64,000 bases of DNA from Apostichopus japonicus (taxonomy: Eukaryota > Echinodermata > Holothuroidea > Aspidochirotida > Stichopodidae): assembly GCF_037975245.1 (NCBI RefSeq), contig NC_092566.1, forward strand, positions 3,970,001-4,034,000. The letters are read 5' to 3'. Every line of letters starts with the position of its first letter. Position 1 is the first letter of the stretch. Below, one piece after another: positions 46,840 to 58,800 of the stretch. The position numbers and the translations under genes are program-made. The notes under the pieces were generated by a model. It had not been told where the DNA came from. It saw nothing but the letters and a program-made list of their open reading frames with translations, and made no database searches.

Positions 46840-49800
46840 CTGTTTAAGGAGAGTACAAAAAGAAAGGTAAAACAATGGCATTATTCGTCAGATTTGTTTC
46901 AATAATGAATGTCTTTTTAATTTTTAGTTCTTTCTGTAATGTCATTACATTTTAATATTAATAAAGAAACCTTATAACTTGTATTTCCTAGTCACATGTG
47001 TGTATCTGCCAAGTGATGAAGTGGTAAGAGGTTTGTGATGGGGAGGGGGAAACATTGGGCTGGGAAACGGGGAAACATGGGGCCTGGGGATATGTTTCAA
47101 TAATGAATGTCTTTTTAAAATTTTAGTTCTTTCTGCAACATTACATTTTAATATTAATAAAGAAACTTTATAACTTGCATTTCCTAGTCACATGTTTTGC
47201 CAAGTGATGAAGTGGTACAGGGGTTTGTGAAGGGGAGGGGGGAAACATGGGGCCAGGGGAGGGACAAACATGGGGCCGGGGAGGGGGAAACATGGGGCCT
47301 TTGGGATAGGGATGGAAGGAGATATACAGTTGCCTTGTTATTTGTACTCGATAGAAATTTACTCTCATCCCTGTAAACACAATTTGCTCCCCTACGCTCA
47401 CCCCCACCCCCCTCACCACTGCTTTGCTAATTTTAGTTGACAATAGAAACATATTAAAAGCTGGCTTGAAATACTTCATTACAATGACCTACCGATCCCT
47501 TTCCCCTCCTATCCGTTATAATTAGCAAATACCCACATAGCATTTTTTGCTTTGTTCCCCAAATGACTATTTTGTCCCATCCAATTTTCTTTTTTATAAA
47601 AGTCCCCACCACCACAATGTTTCTGTTTTATTAAATAAAGACAATTTGTGGGATTACACGTTTTTTGACAAAGTTTTAATGGAATTTTCTTTTGAGCTCA
47701 CCAAGCAGTTCCGTTGTCACAAAACGTCTGGCCGACAAACTCATTCACGGAAAGGGCCTGCATAGGATAAAATGAAAGAAGCTGAGTGTCAGAGACGGAT
47801 TCCAAAATATGTCATAAAAACACTAAACTTTACCTCATTGTGCATTATAAACTCGTCAGTTCTTTTTTTGGTAATATATTATGTAGATAGTAATCACACA
47901 AGTAATCATACAATTAGGATGGAGTAGCTTTTGGTCATCTCGTCTCCTTCTCTTTCTACTTTTTATTTTATACTTTTCATATTCTCTCAGAGAATCTATC
48001 GATCATGTCGTTATTTTCTTTCTATTTTTGCTCAAAGCCGACCCTGCGATATGCTATTTGATGTCTTTTTCGTCGTATTCAAGTCTCTCTCACCTCTTCT
48101 TAGGATACACAGAGAATTAATAAACTGACACTGAAACGTGTCAGTAAAGAAACGATATTTCTAAGATGACTTGAAATGAACAGATCTTTAGAAGAGAGGC
48201 TGCTACATCCGTTTTGATCTCGTTTCGCAATATCTATGATCTGTGACTTACGTTAATCGTGTATCTGAACAAACTCAGGTACTGTATCCACTCTATCCAA
48301 TCAGGTAATGAGGAAATGTTGACCAGAACACCACCAAATATCTGTCATGGAAAGTGGGGAGAAAAAGAAAATGAAATCGTAATGAAAATATAATTTTTTT
48401 TAAGATCATTGCAGACTTTTGTCGTGTTGGTATTGTCATACTGCATTGCAAAATCAACAACGGTGGCCTAGTTAGGTCTCTAAAGAGGCTATCAAAGGGA
48501 GATTTTTTTGGCCCCAGTTCGGTCAATGAAATATACTGCTCAGTTGGGTTTTTTGGGCACCAAGAATTGAGGAAGCTATTAAGGAACGAATTCTGCCACA
48601 ATGTCACCACAGCTAACCTACTGCGATCCATTTCCTGGAGTTTATCGGGTAGAGTTTGTTCTCCTCATCAAACAATGATATCTATAAAGTTAGAAACAGT
48701 TTACTGATTGACAGTAAATTTCAACTTACAGTGAAGAATTGCATGCTCACTCCATATCAGTGTAACATTGTCTGCTACAGACATAACACATTTGCAAAAA
48801 TATTTGCAAAAAAAATGTTAAAAAAAAATGTTAAAATTTCAGAACGAAAGAGAGGGGGGGGGGGCGACAAGACTCAATCATTTGGGAGTCTCCTTGAGCA
48901 CTCCATTCTCTCCTCTGCCCTCTCTCCATCACATAATCTTGTCAATGTCTACAGGTTTATTCTGAAAAGGTGACAAAGTGATGTTGTCTCTTACCATGGA
49001 CAAGATGTAAATAAGTCCGCTCACTATCGTAGCGATGGCTCGTTCCTTGAATGTAGAACTCAGAGCAAAAGCGATGCCAGTAGCAACAAACGACGTCAGT
49101 ACAATGGTGAACACATAGATGAAGTAGGCATCCACCTCGGGCTTTAGGCCTAAAGAGAAATAATAATATCAATGAATTTCAAATTCAATTCCATTCTTGG
49201 TTTTTAGTGAATCATGTAGGGGGTACATCCCAGATCAGACTTCAGACCTAATAATAAAATAAATTTCAATAAATTCCATTTCATAGGATATCTAATGGAA
49301 AAGAAGAAAATTTCAGCAATAATATGAAGATTAGATTGTTAATCTAACATTTCAAAGAATTTACTCCTTAAGTTCCAAAAACTTGTAGTGCTTCTTTCTA
49401 ATGAAAACTTAAACTTAATAAACAAAAGATATGCAACAACATTTTTTTACAATTGCTAAAATTTAAATGAGATAATCTAAAAGAGTAAATACAAAAAAAA
49501 AATTGCACTGCATATGTCCTTGGATAAATTTGACAGTGGAAAGATTTATAAAGACGGTAATAGACTTTTCCCATTCAAGCAACATCTGCTCCATTTTTAA
49601 ATTAAAGTAAGAAATATTAAAGAATATAAAATGAGCTTCAGACACATATTTTATATCATGCTGGAAGTTTTTCTCCTGTCGCTACAATATGCAGACAGTA
49701 ATGAAACGTGATACCTTGTTATCTTTAGCTGGACCTGAGACGTCCATCGCTGTATCGTTTGTACACTGTGCTGTGGGTATTGACCCCAGCTGTATGTACT

Positions 49801-52800
49801 GACTGTACACTAGTGTCTAATTACCGACGGTAGCAAGCTGTGTGTGTATTTTCTGGGATCGATGGTGGTGTCTAACACTTCTGTTACACCTCATTTGAAA
49901 CTAGGTCAGATTACCTGCATTAGACATTTCTTTTTGTGCGAGTCTTCACACCCCTTAATATTCTTTGCAAGAGATTAATTATTTTTTTTTTACCTCTCCA
50001 CTGTTTGAAATAAGTAGGTATGCTCACCCATCATCCAATAAGCGATCGTTGAGAACAATATCGTAGGGAGGAGTCTGAGGGGTAATAGATCGCACACGAC
50101 CTTTCCAAAGTAGTACGGAGAAACCCTGTAGAATCCATTGGCCGATTCATGACTGTAAAATATCACAATGTATATCAAAATGTAATTTGCCAGGTACATC
50201 AGAGGGCCACTCAAAATGAGTTAGTGATCTCGGAACTATATTTGGCTATGAACTGAATTTGACATTTCTCCCACAACTTCATAAATATCCTTCAAACCTT
50301 TGAAAACAAATGTTTTCATTTACAAGAGGCTTTTTGGAAACATTGCTCTCCAAATAGAGTAACCTTTTGCAAACTTGATAATGTGGAACCCCTAGTGAGC
50401 ATTCAACATCCTCCACTCCACCCACCAAAATACAACCACTCAAGTTAGATGTATGGAACTTTGTATTACACAGGTACACTTTCTGAAGGACACTAGTGTC
50501 AGAGGCATCCACAGCCATGTCGGGCCCTGGGGACCATTGAAGTCACAGGGCCCCATTTTTGCACTCTTCATATATCTCATATTCCCCAGTCTCTCCTCAA
50601 TTTTCCAGTTACCCCTCCAGTTAGACAAGATTGGTACATCATGGTTTGGAATGAAACTTACACAAATATCTCTCGTTCTTGAATGAAAATGTCCATGCCA
50701 CTCATATTTGCAAATACTTGCTGCATACTGACAAAGAAAAATGCTCCAATTCTGCAAGAAAAAAGCAAGAAGCTGTGGGTTAAGTAATTTAAGGGGATAA
50801 AAGAAATTCTGATAATATAAAGTACTGGCGCAAGAAAAAAGTATGATATGACAGTTAGTAGAGCTGTAGTAATCCAGTCTGTAATCGGATTCCAGTCCAT
50901 ATTCTGTGGACTTGGACTAAGTCTGTAATGGGATTCCAGTCCATATTCTGTGGACTTGGACTGAGTCTGTATTCGGATTCCAGTCCATATTCTGTGGACT
51001 CAGTCTGTAATCAGATTCCAGTCCATATTCTGTGGATTTGGACTCAGTCAGTAATCGGATTCCAGTCCATATTCTGTGGACTTGGACTGAGTCTGTATTC
51101 GGATTCCAGTCCATATTCTGTGGACTTGGACTGAGTCTGTATTCGGATTCCAGTCCATATTCTGTGGACTCAGTCTGTAATCAGATTCCAGTCCATATTC
51201 TGTGGATTTGGACTGAGTCTGTATTCGGATTCCAGTCCATATTCTGTGGACTCAGTCTGTAATCAGATTCCAGTCCATATTCTGTGGATTTGGAATTAGT
51301 CAGTAATCGGATTCCAGTCCATATTCTGTGGACTTGGACTGAGTCTGTATTCGGATTCCAGTCCATATTCTGTGGACTCAGTCTGTAATCAGATTCCAGT
51401 CCATATTCTGTGGATTTGGACTCAGTCAGTAATCGGATTCCAGTCCATATTCTGTGGACTTGGACTGAGTCTGTATTTGGATTCCAGTCCATATTCTGTG
51501 GACTCAGTCTGTAATCAGATTCCAGTCCATATTCTGTGGATTTGGACTCAGTCTGTAATCGGATTCCAGTCCATATTCTGTAAACTTGGACTGAGTCTGT
51601 GAACGGATTCCAGTCCATATTCTGTGGACTTGGACTCAGTCTGTAATCAGATTCCAGTCCATATTCTGTCGACTTGGACTCAGACTCAGGTTACTTGGAC
51701 ATGTCTTGGACTCTGGGATCCCAGGACTTGTTACTGTGTCCAGGTGAGTCCATGCATATTTTATATCATTTCTATTGCACTGTGACATATTTTCCCCCTC
51801 TTTCCCCCCCTCATTTTGAAGACGATCAATAATACTTGCATGCTGTTAATAAGATAAGATAAGATAAACTTTATTGCATCCGATAGGGAAATTACATGCT
51901 TGCAGATAAAACAGTAAGATATAAAAACGATACTATACAACAATAAGAGAACAAACAGTAGGACAATAAAAGCATACGAAATGCTAATAACAAGGAACGG
52001 GAACAGATGGGCCGAAGCTCACAGAATGGCAAGGAATAAAAAGTATAAACAAATCACAAACGGTAAATATGATAAGAACCCAATGAAAGAAGGAAAGACA
52101 AAGGCAAGAGATTAGCGATTAAAAGATGCATTAAAAATTCTAACAGCTTGTCCCATGAAAGATGAGGGGTAACGATTAGTATGAGCCTTCGGAGGTCTCA
52201 TCCTCCCACTACGAGGGATAATACAATTATTTAAAGGAGCGTGGAGAGGGTGATCGATATCCTTGAGAACTGAATGAAGCTTATCATCAACCCGACTATC
52301 AAAGACCTCGTCAACCATTGGCAAGCGTTTCCCAACAGCCCTACCTGCCCGTATAACAGTATCATCTAACACTTTCTTGGATGTCTTATTTATGTTACCA
52401 ACCCAGGAAGTTATGCAGTATGACCAAACACTACTAATAATAGAGTTGTAAAAAATGGATAAAATGTTCTGGTTCACGTCAAAAGAGACTAATTTCCTCA
52501 AGCAATACATTCGTGGTTTCAAACGTTTGGCAACATACTCAACATGTGCATCCCACTTTAGCTGATCATCCATAACTACACCCAAATATTTGTACTCAGT
52601 TACCCTATCCACTGTCTTACTGTCAATGACCACAGGTTCGGGCACTATCTTGTTCGCTCTCCGGAAGTCTATAATGAGTTCCTTCGTCTTGCTGACGTTA
52701 AGATGGAGATAATTCCTGTCGCATTCAGCAACAAAATTGGCAATTTGTTCACGGTAGATCCGGTCATCGTCATTTTTAATGCGGCCAACGAGATAATAAC

Positions 52801-55800
52801 ACCTGGCAGTGGCGTAGGAAGGTACTTTTGAGTGGGGGGGCTGAAGACTGATGGCCGGCCTGGGGGAGGGGTCTAAGGGGAGGGGGTGTTGCATATCCAG
52901 GTTGCCTTAGATGCAATTTGGTGCAATATAGCACATTTCAACACCCACTCCATTTTGTAAATAATTTTGCATTTTCACCTGGCCTTAGATGCAATTTGGT
53001 GCTCCAAATGAGATTTTTTTTCACATTTGGAAATGAAAAAGGGGTTTTCTGACTTGCGAAGCGGCGGAATGATACTTCCGCCCCACCATATTTTTCATCG
53101 GGGGGGCTGGCGCCCCCCAGCCACCCCGGCTCCTACGCCCTTGACACCTGCAGTAGGTTCTTTGACATGAATTAGAATGTTTGAATACTTAACAGAGAGT
53201 ATATGAAAGCCCTTCTGACACAAACACTATTAAATTTGTTTATATTTCATGATCATCATCTTCCAGTAACTTGGAAGCAGGAGAGATCATGAGTTGCAAA
53301 TTGCAAGTAATTAACACCTTTAATCGTTAAGTTACCTATTTTGAATCCCTGCTGATCTGGTTAGGTCCATTTGGAAGTAGATGAGACCGGTCAGGATCGC
53401 AAAGATGAAGAGGATCACATTCTGCACAATTCATTAGAAAAATTGTAAAAAAGTATATTCTTCCACAAATTTTAAAAAAATCAACCAGTTTACATCCCTA
53501 ATGGGGGAGGGGGGAACGTGCTGATTTAATACCAAGATTTATTACACTGTTCCTACCAAGCAATTCCAATATATCCCTCTCACCAGCCTAGAAATGCAAA
53601 ACCATTTCAATGTCTTCATTTTGTCTAACTTCTGGTACAAAAAGCTGCATTTCTCTTGAAACACCCCCCCCCCCCACACCTTCCTATCACTTTAGTAGTC
53701 AAAACTTAAAAAAATCCTTTTGTAATATGTTCTTTCTGGAGTTTATAATTTGCATTGATTTTCCGATTGTAATACATAAAATGAACTTGAGAGGGCCATG
53801 CATGTATTAAACACTTACCTGGACAATAACCAGAAATGGATTACGAACAAGATTCTTTGTAGCCCTCTTTGAAACGATGAATAACTAAAACAAAAGAAAT
53901 AGAAATCATCAATAGCAGCTGATCAGTCCAAACTTTTCAGTTAATTTCTTGCGGTTCATAGTACTGCTTATTCTGGTTGAATTAACTATAGAGATCCAGT
54001 CAGGAGTCGTTTCTGTATCTCTCTTGGTGAATCTGAGCATGACCAAACTGAGGCAAAGGAAGGTTCAAGTTGTTTTGTTTTGCTTTATTTGTTTACTGCT
54101 ATTGTTCATCAAGTAAAAGGATTGGTTCTTGGACTGAACACTCTCTGGAGATTGTATTGAATATTTCCAAGCCAAACAGTTTGTTACAGCAATATTACAA
54201 ACTGTTTTGACTTCTGTTAAAATTGTAACAAGAAAACAACAACAAACAAAGCAAAGAAAACGAAGAAACAAGTAACTAATAGCTGAACTTTTTGAAGAAA
54301 TATTTGATGAGTCGCATTGCCTAACATAGATGAAAAATTCAACCAAAAGAGAAAAACATTAAATTAAAAATAAGTAGAAAGGATTACGCCATAATATTAT
54401 GGCTTGTAATATGTAAAACAAATGGTTTTGTTTCATTCTAGAATGAAGAAATGCAATTTTTTATAATCAGCAAAACTCTCAGTATCTCTCTAAGAAAAAT
54501 AACGATTATTAGATTGCCACCTCCCTGCAAAACTTTTTTCCCCTCCCAGCTGTTTTCGTTTCCATACTGATGAATTCCTCACCTGTTGGAAGAACGATGT
54601 TGTGTACGATATTTTCTGAATCTGCACGTGTCCAGAACTCCCAACTGAGGCGTTACCTATGAGATGCTTGCTCTCTATTTCCAGCTCCTGTTTTGCATTG
54701 GACTTCTTGAAAATCTCGGTGAGAGATTCATTGGTTTGTGTCACAGAGCCATTCTCCGCTGCATCCAATCCTTAGGTTTTAATAAAAGAGTAATTGTGAG
54801 TGGAAAACCAAGGTTCCAAAGTTTTTAACCTACAAGTAATGTTTCTGGTCTGATAGGATCACAGTGATCCACCCTGAATTGCTAAATTTGAGAATCAGTG
54901 AAAACATATCATGGGAACCATTCAAAGACATTGAAGACTTGCCCCAAACTGTGTGCCGCCCTCTAAATAAAAGTTAACTCTCTGTTGCTTGCAAGTGAAG
55001 TTTTCTTCTTGTCGCTACAAAATGCAGACAGTAATGAAACGTGATACCTTGTTATCTTTTATTTAGACCTGAGATGTCCATCGCTGCTATATGTACACTG
55101 TGTTGTGGGTATTGACCGTTGCTGCATGTATTGACTGTACACTAGTGTCTAATTACCAAATGGTAGCAAGCTGTGCGTGTATTTTCTGGGATCGATGGTA
55201 GTGTCTACACTTCTGTTACACCTCATTCGAAACAAGGTCAGGTTACCTGCATCAGACGTTTCATTGTGCGCGTATCTTCACATCCTTAAAAACCAGAAGG
55301 CTCTCTTTAAAAGCAGGGAGAGTTGGCAAGACAGCTAGTAATGCCACTTTACTTCTATCCAATCAAGAAATTATTATCAGAAATGTGTAAATTATGTTTG
55401 AATTGTTGTTTTAAAAGAGTTTACAAGGTAAGTGTATTGGGTATATACCAAATTCAGTATAAAAATATAATTTATTTTTCTTTCATCTTCAGCAGAAAAC
55501 TTACCTGGATTTTTCTCAATTGCTCTCATGTTGTTCTGATTAAAAATGATCGTATCCAGAAAGAAATCAGCCGGGTTGTTGTGCTCTTCGCAAATATACC
55601 CTAAATTTTGAAGAAATATGAAAATATTTGGATGCGAAATAGCATTTTGAAAAGTATATAATATCTAATTATTGGTAAGTGATATCTCCACAACAATGAA
55701 TTAAAAAACAAAGGTGTTGTCTTTTGTAAGTATAAATATTGACAAAAGATCTCTTTCTAATAAAATTCTTATAGGATTAGTATACATAAACAATTTCTAC

Positions 55801-58800
55801 ATACTGTAAATGTCATGAACAAATGGGGACAGACAGCTGCAAGCTGCTCTAAACCTGAAAAGTGTTCATTTGGCAAGAAAAAATCTGTCAGTCACTAGCA
55901 GGCTAGACGTACCACTGTCACAGGAGCATAATTTGTTGCATAATTGTTCATTAAAGTGTGTAAGTAACTCCTTGACCGTCAGTAACTCCTTGGTCAGTGC
56001 ATGAAGGTATGGTCAGTGCTAACCTTTGTACCCTTAACTCTTTGGTCAGTGCTGACCATTGTTACAGGGACTAACAGGTATATGCGTAATGTTTAAACGA
56101 AAGTACGCTGAAAGAATAAGGAGGGGCAAAACAAAGACTCTAAATATTCTGAAAATAGTGAAAATACTGTTCCCAGCTGGAATAGAAGGGTGAAAGGAGC
56201 GTGGGAGGGGGGTGGATTTCCTCAGAATCTTAATTCTCCTATTTTGTTGTTTTTCTACCACATAATACCACAGCAGTTACATATGATAACATACTTAATT
56301 TGGTAATTGTTTCTAAATCAACCTTACCAATCCTGGCAAAGTACTCCAAGGCATTTTCACTTGATCCGTGATATACCGTTTCCCCTAAACTCAGGAGATG
56401 AATACGATTGAAGAATCGGTATATGGAGTATCGTGGCTGATGGATGGAGAATATGATTGTCCGTCCTTTTTTGGACAATCTGAGTAAAAAAACAAAACAA
56501 TATCAAAAATGATACAATGGTGCAGATATGGTATTTGATGGGTGATGCAACGGTGTAGATGGGGTATTTGATGGGTGATACAATGGTGCAGATGGGGTAT
56601 TTGATGGGTGGTACAATGGTGCAGATGGGGTATTTGATGGGTGGTACAATGGTGCAGATGTGGTATTTGATGGGTGATACAATGGTGCAGATGGGGTATT
56701 TGATAGGTGATACAATGGTGCAGATGGGGTATTTGATGGGTGATACAATGGTGCAGATGTTGTATTAGATGGGTGATACAATGGTGCAGATGGGGTATTA
56801 GATGGGTGATACAACGGTGCAGATGGGGTATTTGATGGGTGATATAACGGTGCAGATGGGGTATTTGATGGGTGATATAACGGTGCAGATGGGGTATTTG
56901 ATGGGTGATACAACGGTGCAGATGTGGTATTTGATGGGTGATACAACGGTGCAGATGTGGTATTTGATGGGTGATACAATGGTGCAGATGGGGTATTTGA
57001 TGGGTGGTACAATGGTGCAGATGGGGTATTTGATGGGTGGTACAATGGTGCAGATGGGGTATTTGATGGGTGATACAATGGTGCAGATGGGGTATTTGAT
57101 AGGTGATACAATGGTGCAGATGGGGTATTTGATGGGTGATACAATGGTGCAGATGTTGTATTAGATGGGTGATACAATGGTGCAGATGTTGTATTAGATG
57201 GGTGATACAATGGTGCAGATGGGGTATTTGATGGGTGATATAACGGTGCAGATGGGGTATTTGATGGGTGATACAACGGTGCAGATGGGGTATTTGTTGG
57301 GTGATACAACGGTGCAGATGGGGTATTTGATGGGTGATACAATGGTGCAGATGTGGTATTTGATGGGTGATACAACGGTGTAGATGGGGTATTTGATGGG
57401 TGATGCAATGGTGCAGATGGGGTATTTGATGGGTGGTACAATGGTGCAGATGGGGTATGATAGGTTATACAATGGTGCAGATGGGGTATTTGATGGGTGA
57501 TACAATGGTGCAGATGGGGTATTTGATGGGTGATATAATGGTGCAGATGGGGTATTTGATGGGTGATACAACGGTGCAGATGTGGTATTTGATGGGTGAT
57601 ACAACGGTGCAGATGTGGTATTTGTTGGGTGATACAACGGTGCAGATGGGGTATTTGATGGGTGATACAACGGTGCAGATGGGGTATTTGATGGGTGATA
57701 CAATGGTGCAGATGTGGTATTTGATGGGTGATACAATGGTGCAGATGGGGTATTTGATGGGTGATACAATGGTGCAGATGGGGTATTTGATGGGTGATAC
57801 AATGGTGCAGATGGGGTATTTGATGGGTGATACAATGGTGCAGATGGGGTATTTGATAGGTGATACAGCAAACATGCGATGTGCTTCAAGTAGCTATAGG
57901 TGGTAAGTTAGGTAAGGTGTTAAGAGGCAACAGCAGGGCAGGACATTACAGGACCCTTTTCCAACATTCCATTCTACTAGATGTGAACTACCTCAATCTT
58001 GCAGACTTACCTCGACAAATGTTGAATCACAGCAAATGCTGTAGTAGCATCCAGCCCTGTGGTGGGCTCATCCAGAAACAGAACACTAGGCTGAGTGACC
58101 AGCTCCATACCTATGTTGGTCCTCTTACGTTCCCCGCCAGAGACTCCCCTGATGAAAGGTGTCCCGATCTGTAACATCCAGGACACAATTCATATTTCAT
58201 TCTCCATCTTATCTCAATATGGCTTTCTTAAGGGATTTACTTGACATGGAAAGCAATGAGGAGGAAGGTGGGGGTGGGGGGAGGGGGGATGAGGTAGGTG
58301 GAAGAGTCATAGAAGCTGACTCCCCATTTAATGGATCTGGTCACATCCTCCCAAGTCTATACACGAGTGTATGCTAATAACAACTGTTGAATTGTTGTGC
58401 AAGGTTGTACACCACTTGATCCATCCCCCCCCCCCCCCCGGCACAACCCCTCATCTGACATCATTCTATGCTTGAGTACATTACTAACAAAAGCTATGTA
58501 CATCACAGTGGGTTTTGTGAGTACCAATACTAATACGGTATTTAACAGCCCTTCAGGTGTGTTGGATTCTGAGACAATTTGCATAACTATGACCTTGAAC
58601 AAAAAGAGCCTTCCAACTCCCATCACCCCCACAAGACATCATTTTTCATAGATACGTCATTCCGCCAGTCACTTCAAATCGTTAAATAAAGGGCTTCAAA
58701 TAAAGGCTTCTTGTTTATACAGTTGGCTTGTATATTTGTTCGGTAAGAATGGCAGTTAGGCTCCTTGGTCATTGCTAAGCAGAGTTACTTTATAGGGTGA

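Noticed and set aside
51181-51618. 145-codon frame of repeated [15 protein letters not shown] type
   Set aside because: It follows the 44/38-bp array, has equivalents on the opposite strand and no family motif.
56503-57889. Long frames of 231 to 312 codons with repeated [11 protein letters not shown], and similar ones on the other strand
   Set aside because: They are produced by a 33-bp minisatellite whose length is a multiple of three; frames are open on both strands and the region is an intron of copy B.
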